Origin: Rotaria sordida
Lineage: Eukaryota; Rotifera; Eurotatoria; Philodinida; Philodinidae
Direction: 5' to 3'
DNA length: 64,000 nt
Assembly: GCA_905250125.1 (NCBI GenBank)
Contig: CAJNOL010000910.1
Coordinates: forward strand, 1-64,000
The translations under genes and the position numbers were made by a program. Numbering within the stretch: the stretch's first letter is position 1; every line of letters starts with the position of its first letter. Of the stretch, positions 23,910 through 37,300 are shown piece after piece. The notes under the pieces are model-generated. The model was not told the DNA's origin, made no database searches, and worked only from the letters and a program-made list of their open reading frames with translations.

Positions 23910-25664
23910 ATAAATCTAATTCAATTTTTTACTCATTTATTTTTCCCTGATTTCTTTTTTATCCTTTAGAATATTATTTTGTTTTTACTATCCATTGTAT
24001 TGTATAGTGATTATAGAATTTTTATTTTAAATAAGTACAGTTAGTAAACAAATGAAATAAATTTATATTGAAATTGATATATATATATGTGTGTATATGC
24101 AGAATATTATGAATTATAATTGAATCAATTCATAATTAAGTTATTCAAAACCTAAAAATTGATAAGAACACATAGAATGATTAAATCTGATTTTAATTGG
24201 ATATATCAATGAATCTCAATGAGAAAAGAGACAATGGTCATAAAGAAAAAAAACCTGTTAGCGCAGTCCATGCTGGATTAAAATGTAAAACACGTGTAGC
24301 TATCGTTTTATTCTATCTATTTTAGAACATATTTCTTCACTACCCAAGTAGACAAAAACTTTGAAAAATACGTTTAAACGCGCAATCGGGAACCGCGACT
24401 GTGATCCATTCACGCTCATTAAAAAAACATACGAAACGATGTTTTTTGTGTTAAAACGTTCTTTTTCTCTGAAGTTTAGAAATAACGCGTTTAGCCGCTC
24501 CGTTCTTCAATTTTTCAACTTTTTCACGTTCCAAAAGTGACTATTTTGCACAAAAAACGTCGTTTCATGCGTTTTTTTAATGAGCGTGAATGGATCACAG
24601 TCGCGGTTCCTGATTGTGCTGCGTTCAAACGCATTTTTCAAAATTTTTGTCTGCTTGGGTATTTTCTTATTTAATACTTCAGAAACGTAATAAATAAGCT
24701 GCGTCTAACGTGTATGCAATGGTCTGTGACATTTCCATGGTAATATCTATCATAGTGTGCAGGAGAAGGAAAATACAAGTTCCTACTCTTTCTATACTTC
24801 TATACACTTCTTTTAGACCGTGTGTCATAAAAAAAAACAATTTTCGCGGATCATCTAACATCTGAAATCAGTGGATGAAGGCACATTATTGAAAATTTAT
24901 CCTCCCAGAACTATTTATTTAATGTACATTTATATATATATTAAAGCAAGAGCGTAAATAAATTGTTAAAAGAGAAATGTGTTTGCAATTTTATCTTTTT
25001 TCATATTTTTGATCGATGAATTTGTGATTTCGAATCAAACCCATGCGTAAAAAGATAAATATTTTTGGAAAATGAATGATAATCTTTCAAGTCGAGTTTT
25101 TTCTTCTTTATTGAACAATGTTATATTGATATTTTTTCGAAGACTTTTATATCTTTTATTAGTCTCTATAGAACTATGTGTTTCGCATTATATGCAATAT
25201 ATATTCAAGAATATAAATTTTAAAATAACAAAATTTCGATAAAAATTTGTTCTTTCTTTTAATGTATTTTGTAATAAATTTTACTTCTACCTTAAATAGC
25301 TTTTTGTCCATTGGAACTCGTCCAAACTTTATTTTTGGATCTTTCAAAGATTTGTTCATAATTTCTAACCTATGGGGAATGTGAGCAAATATATCCCATC
25401 AACATTTTAAAAGTCTCTTTTGTTTTCTTAAAAATAACCTGGTTCTCCCATAAGGGGTTAAGCCTTTGAAAATGTTTCAAATTTATCTTCTTTATTTGTA
25501 AAAGAAAGTAATGTATTTGATCTATCTATGACAGAACACTAAACATTTTTTCATATCTTAACTTCTTATCATTACGATACTTTTTTCTATAAAAAAAAAC
25601 ACGAAAATATGTTGAGGTCTTTTTCGATATCAAATATTATTTTGCTTTTTTCATTTAATCATAC
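23910..25664. other. Intergenic, no gene recognised
   Basis: AT-rich sequence holding the 3' end of the myosin light chain transcript (several AATAAA from 23905 on) and the foldback element at 24343-24659. Confidence 0.6.
24343..24659. mobile_element. 317-bp palindromic element with TA duplication
   Basis: CCCAAGTAGACAAAAACT at the left and AATTTTTGTCTGCTTGGG at the right, flanked by TA (24341-24342 and 24660-24661). Arms of more than 100 bp pair well, including GCGACTGTGATCCATTCACG and its complement. Almost the whole element is arm, leaving a centre of about 60-80 bp. Confidence 0.85.
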
Positions 25665-26620
25665 CTGAACAAATTGTTGTATTTAATATTTTGGACAATG
25701 ATGCTATTGGTGAAGGTATTATTGATAATACTCAATCTATTCGATATAGATTTTTTCGAGCAACTAATATTGTTCTTATACCAGCTGATGATTTTCTAAC
25801 AGATTCATTAGAAATTTCATTTAGCTCGTAATGCTATTTTATGTGCATCTGATAATGCAAGTTTATATCCATGTATTTCAAGTAAGACAAGTGATACAGC
25901 TTCATGTGATTATCCATTTTTACTTATTAATCATGTACATAATATTTATCTTGAAGGTGAAGGTCATATTGATGCTGGTGCACAAAGTGTGGGTTAGGTG
26001 TGAAAAGAATATCCACTCCTATAGCCGCCTACACCCACACCCTAGGTTCATCATCTATGTATAATATAACTATTGAAAATATGGATTTACATAGTACTTC
26101 AGCTGCTATTAAAGTAAATGATTTTGAAGCAAATTCTACTGGTGATATGTATAATATGATATTTCGTAACATACGTGTAATAGATACAAATCATAGTTTA
26201 TGTGTAGCACCACGTTGGGGAACAGGTATAACATCAAATCTTTTATTTGAATAAATTTATATAGAAATACGATGTTTTTTGGTGGGGTACAGATGAATCA
26301 ATATATGTAATAGGTCTTTCGATGAGTGTCGAAGGACAATGGACAGGAATATTAAAAAATGTTACTTTTCGAAATATATAATTGCTAAAAGTAAGATGAA
26401 GTAATGTAACTGAACATCCATCACAAATGAGTTGAACAAAAGTTGATGGAATTTTTGCTTTAGATATTAATGAATTTTATTTACAAAATATAAATATTGA
26501 ATTTAAAGAATCTACACAATATTATCATGGATAATGTTTTAATTTGAATAATATTACACAAATGGTAAAAGTTAATTTTCAATGTCAAGATTTTATTTTA
26601 TTACCATCAAGTCAAAAAAA
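25665..26620 (+). pseudogene. GH28 (polygalacturonase-like) glycoside hydrolase, decayed
   Basis: Frame-by-frame reading recovers family blocks in the right order: VVFNILDNDAIGEGIIDNTQ at the start, IVLIPADDFLTDSLEI, NAILCASDNASLYPCI, LLINHVHNIYLEGEGHIDAG, then, after an insertion, MYNITIENMDLHSTSAAIKV, MYNMIFRNIRVID, WWGTDESIYVIGLSMS and ILKNVTFRNI. These match the right-handed beta-helix of GH28 enzymes, which cut the polygalacturonan of pectin. Several frameshifts and stops interrupt it, and the blocks between about 25800 and 26050 are compressed, with the region normally carrying the catalytic aspartates missing or unrecognisable. A telomere-like palindrome (25987-26044) is inserted in the middle. 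No introns are evident. Such genes are rare in animals, and horizontal acquisition is the likely origin (inference). Confidence 0.72.
25987..26044. repeat. Telomere-like palindrome inside the GH28 pseudogene
   Basis: Left arm GTGTGGGTTAGGTGTG, right arm CTACACCCACACCCTA. Hydrolase-like coding text is readable on both sides (..GHIDAGAQS before; SSSMYNITIEN after), so this palindrome arrived in or replaced part of a gene. Confidence 0.75.
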
Positions 26621-27761
26621 AAAAAACAACTATTGAAAACATTTCGTTGAATTGAAATGATATAAATGTTCAGAGCAAAAGTATATAAAAGAATTTGATC
26701 GGAAATATTTTTCATAAGCGACAAAGACCTTAGAACAAAAAAGTATTGAGAAATTCCTTCGCAACTTGGGCAAAAATTTTTTTTTTTATTGACTTTCGAT
26801 GTTTTTTCAGCTGTTCATGTGATATTGACCCTTTATCCCCCACAATGGTTCCAGAAGAGTCACTATATGAAATTCCAGTGGCTATTCAAGCAATTAAAAA
26901 TACATGAGTGTTCTGTACTAGTGTTCATTTCAAAAAGGAATGTACGTAAGACGTTTTTCGAATAATTCTAGAACTCAAAGTGATAGAGATCTGCAATGTT
27001 TATCATTCACAAGAGAACATACAGACCATATTCTGAAAAGATTTTTCATTAGACTTTTATTTACAATTTGACTATTCGATTGAGAAAATTGTCGCTTTTT
27101 CAATCTAAGCCGCAAGGACAAGCTTATTTATGTTCTTCGTTCATGAGTTACAGTATTTTGATTTCATTGTTGATGTTTGCTTTTAATTTTGGAGCGATCT
27201 GCAGCCATTATATGAAGATCTTTCAAATATGGATCATACACTATCAAGAGACAAAATTCGAAAGTCTTATGATAGTGGTTGAAGTTTGCTTCAAAAATAA
27301 AAACAAATATTAACAGTGAAGTCAACATACTGAATTACCTCTGTCTTGACCTTTTCTCATATCGATCTAAGGTCATTTGGACGAAATCGAGAATTCCTGA
27401 GAAATTCTTATAACTCATTCTTTACCAAATAGTTAAATTGTAAATAGAAGTCTAACGAAAAATGTTTTCAGATTATGACCTGTATATTCTCTTGCGGATT
27501 GTGAAAATTGCAGGTCTTTATCATTTTTGGTTCTAGAGTTATTCGAAATAAAAAAACAATAACGTAGAATATTTGTCTTATCCATTATCTTCTCTGTTTC
27601 AGTTCAATAAGAATAATTATATTTAGTTTCATTCATTATGATCGATTTTGTGTCGAATATATTTTATTGATTTGTCAATCGAAAAATAAAAATCAACCGA
27701 TAATTATTTTTTTTTTCAAAAATAATAACGATCGTACTATGTAGTCATTATTGGTAAATTT
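26621..27761. other. Intergenic, no gene recognised
   Basis: AT-rich. A short open stretch near 26818-26905 is not supported by splice signals or a known family. Confidence 0.55.
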
Positions 27762-27983
27762 CTAATATCCGTATGGAATATTGTAATAACCAGTTTTATA
27801 ATAAGGATAAGGTAAAGCTCTATAACGATTGGCTGCATTACCATAATACAAATACCCATATTGTGGTTTATAGTATTTGTAATCATATGTTATATATGCA
27901 TTTGCTATTGCACGACGTTCCCTATGTTTTCTATACGCATAGACACCTAAACCAACAACAGCTGCACCGAGTAAAAGTTCCAT
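27762..27983 (-). CDS. Tyr-rich small membrane protein (73 aa)
   Basis: A single-exon open frame of 73 residues beginning MELLLGAAVVGLGVYAY, a short hydrophobic segment that could be a signal anchor. It is followed by a basic turn (RKHRERRA) and a tail unusually rich in Tyr, Gly, Pro and Asn (YKYYKPQYGYLYYGNAANRY). The composition stands out against the random open frames around it, and ATG and stop are clean. A membrane-anchored, perhaps low-complexity cytoplasmic or extracellular tail is a reasonable reading. I do not recognise a family. Confidence 0.5.
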   Translation of the reverse strand: MELLLGAAVVGLGVYAYRKHRERRAIANAYITYDYKYYKPQYGYLYYGNAANRYRALPYPYYKTGYYNIPYGY

Positions 27984-29125
27984 GTAATGTCAATAATTAC
28001 GTTGTTTAATAACTTATGTATATGCAAAAAAGAGAAACGAAGAAAGACAAATAATAGTATGATATTGTAGGTGTGAAAAAAAAATTGTCGTCAATCAAAA
28101 AGTAATGATAATATCCGTGTCATATTTTCTTCATCAACATGTCTCAATATTAACTAATTATTTTACAAAAAACAAAAATTGCGAAATATGATTAATAGTG
28201 TTTCTTTTTTTTTATATCAAAACAAATTAATTATTGATGATTATAAAAGACACATTTTAGTGTCTAATTTTATTTTGTATACAAAACAAATAAATAAGAT
28301 CTAGCAAGTTTTCTATACGAACAATAAAGAATGTATCCCTATGACTTTTTTTCTTTCTTCAATTTCTTTATCAATCCTAGTTCAAACACTTTGCGATGTT
28401 ACTATAGTGAGTAAAATGCCCATACCTCGATCAGTGAACGCCAAAAAATCAAATCAAAACAGACTTTTTTTTCACCAATCATCATGACTAATCGAATGGT
28501 AATAGTCTCGAGTAAAAAGCAATTGGAAACATTCCCTCGTGAAAGAAATAGAATGCACATGTATGTCAAAGAAGTATTAAAAAAACAACAACTCGCAACA
28601 TATCTTTTCTCTGATTATGATCTAAACTTCTTTTTATTCAAAACTAAAAATCGAATATAATGAAAATAAAATTTTGTATATTGTATTCAGATATTAAATC
28701 TAAACTTATATATATACAAAAAAATAAAGGCTACAAATTGTTTGCTAAGTAAAAATTATAATTACTAAGTAATTTCGAAGAAAAGCAAAGTACAATTATC
28801 TGAGATAAGAGGAATTTTTTATGATGGTATGGCACATACATTTTCTCTCTTTGCTTTCCTTCTATCAACATTAAACTAGTTTCGTGATATATGCGCATTC
28901 CACCTATATCTTTTTTCGTTCTGAGGTTATATGTGAATAGGTGCATATTTTCTTCGAGGTACAATGATTTCTGTTTTTCTCTTGTTCTTTCTTTTACATA
29001 TGATCTGCATTGTTTTCTCGATAATTCTTTGCTGTTTGGCACTTTCTAGTGAGTTCTTACGCCCTCTCATTTATATATATATGTGCGTCACTAAAAATTT
29101 ATTTTGAATTAATAAATCATATAAG
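27984..29125. other. Intergenic, no gene recognised
   Basis: AT-rich sequence upstream of the Tyr-rich protein and the MULE relic. Open frames on the minus strand (28731-29042) look random. Confidence 0.5.
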
Positions 29126-30360
29126 AGTTCATCGGAATCGAATGATGAAATAAAAATCGATCAACAAGATATCCAAGCAAAGAAAAAGATAGCTCAATGT
29201 AATCTTCATTGGATTAAAGACAAAATCTTTTCTGATGATAACGAAACTCAAATGGCAATTAAACAAGAAAAACACAATTGCATCAAAAGAAATTTTGTCT
29301 TTCGACATTAAGCTTGGGACAGTTAGAATCTTTATGTGCTGAAAAATCTACAGTACCACAATCTGACGAATGAACCATTTATTCTTTCATATTATGTTTA
29401 TTATGCAGATGATATTGATGATAACAAGACGTAGTGTAGATAATGGCAATAAATTTTGATTTTTTATATCAACGAAAAGATTATTGCAAATTACTTCTAC
29501 TTCAACACGGTTACATGCTGGTGCTACTTATAAATTGAACTGGCAGGGTTTCCTCTATTAATAGTAGGAGCAAGTGATTCTAATCGAAAGTTGCATCCAC
29601 TTGGATTGGTAGTGTATAGTGATGAACAATAACATCAAGATTTCGAGTTTATCTTCTAAAGCATTTTCCATGGTGTTGAGAAAATAATTCATTCTAGATT
29701 CATGCCTGAAGTTCTGATAGCTGATGGTTCTGGTGTTATACGGAATGCATTTTAAGAAAATGTTTAACAATAATAAAATGGTGATGTGCTGAGCACATAT
29801 GCGTCGATATGTGAATAAAAAATTAAGCAATATTGAAAGTAATGATGCAAAATAGGAGATATTAGATGATATTGACAAGTTACAATTGTGCGAATTGGAA
29901 ACAATCATTAATAATGTATCGTCGTTTTTTATGAAGAAATGGAGTCAACAGAACTAACAATTACATTACAAAAGTAGACTAATGCATATATCATTTTTGT
30001 AAAATCATCAAAATCAATATTACAAATATCATCGAAAAGAAAAGGTTTTACTTACCAACTGGTGAAGCACAAAATGTTACAACAAATAAAATACAGATAT
30101 ACAAAAAGATGTCATTTGATCAATTTAAAGATTTTCAATTTAGCATATGAAGAGTAACTTTATCAGACAATGCAACGGAATGGAAAAGCAGACTTTGCAA
30201 TGGTCCAAGCTTCTTCAAAGAATACATTTGTAAACATATTATTGGTATGGCTATTAGATTGAAGTTGTGTAAACCACCTTCATCAGCAAAGGATATACAC
30301 CTTTGCAAGAAAAACAAAAACGAGGACGATCACGAAAAGCAACAAAAGCTCTATTAATAC
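29126..30360 (+). pseudogene. Dead MULE-type transposase
   Basis: Reading in shifting frames gives the MULE transposase core TRLHAGATYKLNWQGF..LLIVGASDSNRKLHPLGLVV, then SRFMPEVLIADGSG, MCWAHMRR-like text, and a SWIM-type zinc finger near 30190-30240 (C.G..FFKEYICKHIIGMAIRLKL). It ends with RGRSRKATKALLI near 30330-30360. Stops and frameshifts are scattered throughout, so no active protein is made. MULE transposases move Mutator-like elements; the SWIM finger is their usual DNA-binding tail. I did not find terminal inverted repeats. Confidence 0.8.
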
Positions 30361-30736
30361 AATTAACTTTTTTTTGCTTAGATATTCATGTCAATTTACT
30401 TAACAAAAATTATATATTTACCTAGAGATTTACAATATTTTACTTAGAATTTAAATAAAACTTGCAAAAATATTTTTTTCAAAAAATTACTGAGCAAAAA
30501 TTTAATTTTTCACTTAACTTTTATTTAAAATTATTTAGCAATTAAATAATAGCCAAAAATAAATATAGATCATAGTGTCTTCGAGTTATGCATGAATGAA
30601 ATAAAAATATTAATATTCACTTTCTATATTAATAAAAACAAAAAAAAAAATATTCTCGATTGTAATCACAAATGATAAGTAGTCTGTATATATATATATA
30701 TATGCAAAGTAAATGTTCATAAGTCAGTTGATGTTT
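30361..30736. other. Intergenic, no gene recognised
   Basis: Very AT-rich spacer between the transposase relic and the next gene's 3' end, with a TA run near 30690-30703. Confidence 0.6.
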
Positions 30737-31732
30737 TTATATAAAATAATTACCACTTCGTCCACTACCATTATAACAATATTTAAAAAATATTATTTCA
30801 CCAACGATTATTACTGTAATAAATGTTATACCTAAACCCATACCCAATTGTGCTGAACGAGTTGGTGGTGATTCACCTAAATACAAAATATTTTATTTAT
30901 TTTTTTCTATACAAAAAAAAAGAAAGATTTACATCATACCTTTGATTATTCCTCTCGAACTAATAGTTGTTGTTGTTGTTGTTGTTGTTGGATTTATTGA
31001 ATTATTTGTAGTTATTATTGTTGTCATAATAATTGTACTAGTATCACTATAATGCATTGAAGAAGCAGTTTCCATTGATGTATATTCTAATAAAGTAGTA
31101 CTTGTTTCAGAATCGATAACTTGTAAATACCAAAAATCTGAATCATTTCGAGCAGTTGAATTCAATGTAGGGTTAGAAAATAAGACACCTTGATCGAATG
31201 TTATATAAAATTTAACACTGGTATTAAGTTTAATAGAATCAGGCAAATAAAATGTAAAGGTTTTATCAGAATATGTTACATTAGTTGTATTTAAATGCAC
31301 ATCAATTTTATCAATTGACGTATTTGATCTTGCATCGTAAAAATGAATGAATGCTTCGAATGGAGGTTGAGTGACATTTTGATCAACTAGATAAATAAAA
31401 GTAAAGATAAAGATTTCGATCATCGGAAATAGTTATAAAATGGTATATTAATACATTTCGCCATAATCTCTCATTCTACTTTATGAACCCTCGTTTCTTT
31501 CCCCTATTTACACCTTTCTATAGGATTACAAAAATTGTCAATGTAATAGAATTGATTCTACATTATTTTATATCGTTTTCTTAGACCTTGAATTTGTTTA
31601 ATTTTTACTTTCAATAATAAATTGATTTGCAGTTGAGTAAATATATGTTGGTGGAATTTTACGAATAATAGTAAAATTACCATGTATAGAAATAATGAGA
31701 AAACAGAAAACAACAATGACAAACATATTCAT
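30737..31732 (-). CDS. Type I membrane glycoprotein of unknown function (236 aa)
   Basis: Three exons on the minus strand join in phase: 31732-31609, 31386-30940 and 30876-30737. The start MNMFVIVVFCFLIISIHG is a good cleavable signal peptide. An ectodomain of about 150 residues follows with several N-x-S/T sites (NVT, NTT, NTS, NST), then a short Thr run (INPTTTTTTTT). Near the end is a membrane segment (LGMGLGITFITVIIVGEIIFF) and a short tail ending SGNYFI. This layout (signal, glycosylated lumenal part, one membrane span, tiny tail with a tyrosine) is like surface or LAMP-type lysosomal proteins, but I see no sequence match and do not claim one. Confidence 0.7.
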
Positions 31733-34358
31733 CTTAAAAAAAAAAAGAAAAACACTATGTTTTTATGTTTTGTAGTGAGCAAAATTATGCGAGAGAATAA
31801 AAAGAAGAAAAAATCGACGTATACGATGTTAGTTTTTTTTTTTTTTTTGGTTTCATCTTAGAAGATTACACAAGCATTTTACATCTCTCAATATGAGTAA
31901 CGAGAAAAGTAAAAAAAAAATATAAGGCATCGTTTATATGACATATAGCAAAGAAGAAAAAAAAAAGGAGAAATGAATGAGTCTATGGTTTTGAAGACGG
32001 TTGTTATCTGAACTAGACAGAAAAAAAATAGTAAAAGTAATTTTTATACGTATCAAACACATGAACTCATATATACAATAAAAACTTATTTTTCTAAAAG
32101 TGAAATTTTTTTTACAATAAAAAAAATATTTTTGCATTGTCATAAATCAATAAATTGAAAATATTTATTTTTAGAATTATTTATGACATACATGTTGATA
32201 ACTACGTCAACCGTTATGAGTTAACATTATTTTTCTAAATTAAATAAAAACCAACCAATCACTACATCATATATTTCATAGTTAACTAACATAAAGAAAA
32301 ATTTATGAAAGAAAAATAGACATTGATAATTTTGCAATGTTGTTCAATAAAAATAATAATCTATTAATAGAATAACAAAATACTATATTTCATTGTTGTT
32401 AATAGAAAAGAAAAAAATCATGATAAAAATAGAAAAAGTATTTTATAAAATATTGAATATATTGTGAAATTGTTATGTTTTGTAAATTTAAAAATTATTT
32501 GTTGCGTAGAAGACGCTCACTAGAATGTTTTTTTTTTCCCCGGAAATTATGTTTTGTCCTTAAGGTTCATTTTTTTTATTAACATGATTAGTTTCCATAG
32601 TTCTTTAAAATACAAAAAAGAATATGTCAATCCTGGCAATGACTACACTCAATATAAACGCTGTTTAATGAAAAAATTTTTTACTATAGTCATCAAAATT
32701 TTGAAACAACAGGTCCTTTTTATCGAGACAAAAAAAAAGTAAGCTTCTCATTTTAAAATCTTAAGGAGATTACTAATTTTTGTTTTTTTTGAAACGTTAT
32801 TTATTATGAAAAATGAGGAAATCGATCAAACAACTTTATTTTAGAAACTTGAACACATTAGACTGAATAAATTACTGTCTTACTCTTAGAAATATTCATT
32901 ATTCAGTTGTTAATACATTTAGGACATGCATTGAATGAATTCAAAATCATTGTTTTATGCTAAGAACAAGTGAAATTTTATTTAATAACAAATTATCTGA
33001 TATAACACGCAGATGAATTTTTAGATCATCGATTATTTTTTCATGAGTTCTTATGAAACATTATCATCAGAATTAAAAGATTCACTAATTTTTATTAATC
33101 CATTCGTCATCATATGCATCATTTCTTGTCTTATTTTGCTTTATGCTAGAAAAAACCGTAGAGATTTCAGTCTTAAAGTTCACTGTTTGCCTTCCGGCTT
33201 GATATTATCTACTTAACCCTTTACTCTCCCCCCCCCCCCCACCCCCATTGGCAACTGGAATTGTTATTTTTAAAAACATTGCAGAAAACAAAAGGAAGCG
33301 TCGGATTCAAAAACAATAAGAATCCTTTTCGTAGTAAACATCATGGACCATCAATTGGTAAAAAGAGTATTTTTTTTCATTGCTCCATCTTTGAAATATC
33401 GGACCTTCAAAATCGATAATTTTCAAATAAAATATTCTATATCCATAGACAATAGAGATCTTTTGGAATTTCTGTGCGATACTAATTGATGAAGAAGTTC
33501 ACTAATGAATAAAAAAAATTTTAAAAGTTTCACGATAACTTAACGAATTACACATGCTCAAACACACTATTGAGCAGATGGAGAACAATCAAGAACAAAG
33601 TTAATATATGCATTATAAACTTCAACTCATGATAAGTTGAAATAATATTTATTATGAATTAAATTTCTTCTGAGATCATAAAATGGTTCAGAGCAAAAAA
33701 GACTCTCATTTGACGACACATGTAAAAAGACGCATGCATTCTTTGGTATTAATTTTTATCGGTTCACAACTGTTTCTCTTCCTATTATTTCTAAAGCACG
33801 GGATATATGTTGCTTCTACCCACTCAATAGTATAGTCAAAGAAAAAAACTCAAGTTTCATGATGTTGGTCAATTCTCTTTTTCCACCACATGATCGCTGA
33901 ATCTATCGAGCCATCCTATCCTAGGAGCAGGACATTCGGTGAATCAGACCATATCATTGGCATATTAGGGAAGCTAATACTTTATTTATAAAATTATTTT
34001 ATCAGTGGCTCTTCTGGAATCTCTACGGGGAGTAAAGGGTTAAGTTACAAAAATATTGGAATCGGCAGTATTTTCATGAGAGACAATAAAATTTTTCTAT
34101 AAAGGATTAAATTATCGTTCAAAAATTTCTTTAAACCAAACGACTTTCCGAACATCATGTATTTGATATGGACGATTCCAATTAAAAAACAAAAAAAGTT
34201 GTTTTTGTCTATGTCTAGTTGTTTATCTATTCACTTGCATATTCTTCTGAATACATTATTTTATAATGTTGGGGATATATGGAAGCGCGAATATGATTAT
34301 TTTATTTTTATTTTCATAACTATTCTTTTGTTTGTTTGTTTGTTTTTTTTTTTTTCAT
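31733..34358. other. Intergenic, mostly featureless apart from a piggyBac-type element
   Basis: AT-rich sequence between the divergent glycoprotein and tubulin genes. It contains the TTAA-flanked element at 33217-34039. The promoter of the tubulin gene should lie in the last few hundred bases, but no motif is distinctive. Confidence 0.6.
33217..34039. mobile_element. 823-bp non-autonomous piggyBac-like element
   Basis: The left end reads CCCTTTACTC with TTAA before it (33213-33216). The right end reads GAGTAAAGGG with TTAA after it (34040-34043). A CCCTTT-type terminus and TTAA duplication are the hallmark of piggyBac elements. Just inside the left end is a run of about 17 C residues broken by one A (33228-33246). 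No transposase is readable. The element would depend on a piggyBac transposase elsewhere in the genome. Confidence 0.88.
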
Positions 34359-37300
34359 ATGAAAGAAATCATATGTCTACATGTTGGTCAAGCTGGTTGT
34401 CAAATAGGTCATGCTTGTTGGGAATTATTTTGTCTTGAACATGGTATTCAACCTGATGGAACTTTATTATCATTGAATTGTTCAATAAATAAATCTGATC
34501 AATCAATATTAACATTTTTTGAAGATATTGGATATAAATATACACCACGAATGCTTTATATTGATTTAGAAACAACTGTTCTTGATGAAGTACGTACTGG
34601 TACATATAGACAATTATTTCATCCTGATAGAATTATATCTGGTAAAGAAGATGCTGCATCAAATTATGCTCGAGGTTATTTTACTATTGGAAAAGAACTT
34701 ATTAATCATGTACTTGATCAAATACGTCGTATTGCTAATCAATGTCATTCATTACAAGGATTTATTATTTTTCATAGTTTTGGTGGTGGTATATATATAT
34801 ATATATTCGAACATCCTTTTTTTTTGTTTAACATTCATTTTATATCGAATACATATTAGGTACTGGTTCTGGTTTTACATCTCTTCTAATGGAAAATTTA
34901 AATATTGATTATTCAAAAAAAACACATATTGAATTTGCTATTTTTCCATCACCAAAATTATCAACTATAATTACTGAACCATATAATACAATATTAAATA
35001 CTCATATTGGTTTAGAATATGCTGATTGTGTATTTATTGTTGATAATGAAGCTTTATGGGATATTTGTACAAATTTACTTAATATAAAACAAGCAAATTT
35101 TATTAATATTAATCGTCTTATATCTCAAGTTATATCAAATATAACAGCTGGTAGTCGTTTTAAAGATGGAAATACAATAGATTTTATTGAATTTCAAACA
35201 AATCTTGTACCATTTCCACGTATTCATTTTCCTTTAGTTAGTTATGCACCTATATATTCAATTGAAAAATCTTATCATGAACAAAATGATACACAAACAT
35301 TAACACAAGATTTATTTCATAGAAATAATCAAATGGTTAAAGTTGAACCATCAAGAGGAAAATATATGTCTATTGCAATTATATATCGAGGTTCAATATC
35401 ACCAATAGATATTAATCATACAATTAATAAATTAAAAAATGATAGAAAAATTTCATTTGTTGATTGGTGAGTTAATAATATTCTTTAGAAAAACAAAGAC
35501 TTTAGATCTATCTTATCCATAAAACAAAGAATTTCTATTAAAGAAATAGTGAGTAATGAAATCTGTGAATCCGGACACTTGCTCATTAGGATAGTTGCTC
35601 TCGAATGAAATGATTGCTTAATCGTAAATGAAAGAATTCAGAACAAAATTGACTGTATCGATCGTTTTGGTGGATGCTCAAGACGAACAAAAACATTTCT
35701 CATTAATCTGTGGAATATAGTAGCGTGTATGAAAATTATATGCATCGAATAAATATCAACATGGAAGCATAGAATTGAAAATTGAACTGTGCATTTCAAT
35801 GTAAACATACTACATAATGGACATTTCTGAATAAATTAATCAAAGAAGAAAATAATATATATTCGCATATCATTAATGATAGGTCTGGTAGTCAGCCATC
35901 AAAACGAATCCTTAAACCAACGATTACACAGTTTAATTCAAGATCCATATACACACATCAAGGATCAGTTAAAATACATCGGACGTTTATTATCTTTGTA
36001 GAGTGCCGTGTTTGTTTTCTGTTGTTAGTATTAAAGGATATTGTCAGACATCTATTTAATTCGAAGCATTTTTACGAGCAAGTGCTCTAGTGAGTAAGTG
36101 TCCTAAACCCGAAATCTGTACCGGTATTGGTTCCATAGGGTGTGAGTGTGAACCGTTAACATCTCCATCCACACCCACAGATCAAAGCATTCAAAAGTAA
36201 CAGTAAAGAATATAAGCACAGAAATTTGACGAAAATTATTTTTAATGATTGAGTATACTATTTGATGCAGACTTGTTGTGTTAATTCTGGAAATTATGTT
36301 CATTTTTTTTCGAAACTGATGTTCGAATGGCCAAAATCTTAGAATAAAAATCCGTATTTATGACTTTTTTACTAACATAATCGATTTTTTCAACAATCGA
36401 GCAATATTTTTCAAAAATTATACAGACATATTTCAATTTTTATAGAATTTTCTGATTTTTTAAAACCTAATTTTTCTAAGTTTCACATTTTTGATGAGTC
36501 AAAAGCTATGAGTTTGTGCTCTTTTCGAATATAGACTTAGAAATTCCAGTGCAGAGTAATGAAAAATAATCTTTGAAAAGTCAAAAAAAAAATTAGTTTG
36601 AATGAAAAATTTTTATATTTTCACTCTTGCGATTCAAAACTAAACTTTGGGATCTTTATTTATATATCAACTGACCGATCAGAAACAATCCTACAAAATG
36701 CACTATTTGAATTTTTGTTTCACATTGAAAGGAGCTATGGAAAAAAATCTTTATAGCTTCACTTGAATAAAAGCTACAGCTAACATTTTGTAGAAAAGTG
36801 TTCACATCACAAAACAACAGATTCCGCAAATTTTTTAGTATGCTCGAAAAGAACACAAAATTCTGGTCGTAACTTATCGGAAGTATTTTCTAACAGATCA
36901 AAAATGAACAAACATTTTGTCTTAAAAACTTCTTCGATTGGAGTCGACAATAAATTGTTTTGGAATAATAATATATCTACACTCAGCGAAGACTAATTTA
37001 TTCTATTTAACTTGCACAATAAAAAAGTATTTGAGTGTGATTCTAGAGTATTTTTCATTAATATTATGATATTTTTCTATAAATCTCATTCGTATTTTAA
37101 TTATAGGTGTCCTAATGGATTCAAAATTGGTTACAGTAGAGTGCATTTTATAAATTATTTTCTCTCCTTTTCTTATATTATTTAGCTACAAATCCACCAA
37201 TATATGTTCCTGGTGGTGATCTTGCACCAGTTAAATATTCTGCTGTTAGTTTAGCAAATTCAACAGCTTTAGTTGATGCATGGGCTCGAATAAATTATAA

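Noticed and set aside
30737..31732. Assignment of the type I glycoprotein to the LAMP family
   Set aside because: The overall layout fits, but the tail lacks a G-Y-x-x-hydrophobic ending and no LAMP cysteine pattern is visible.
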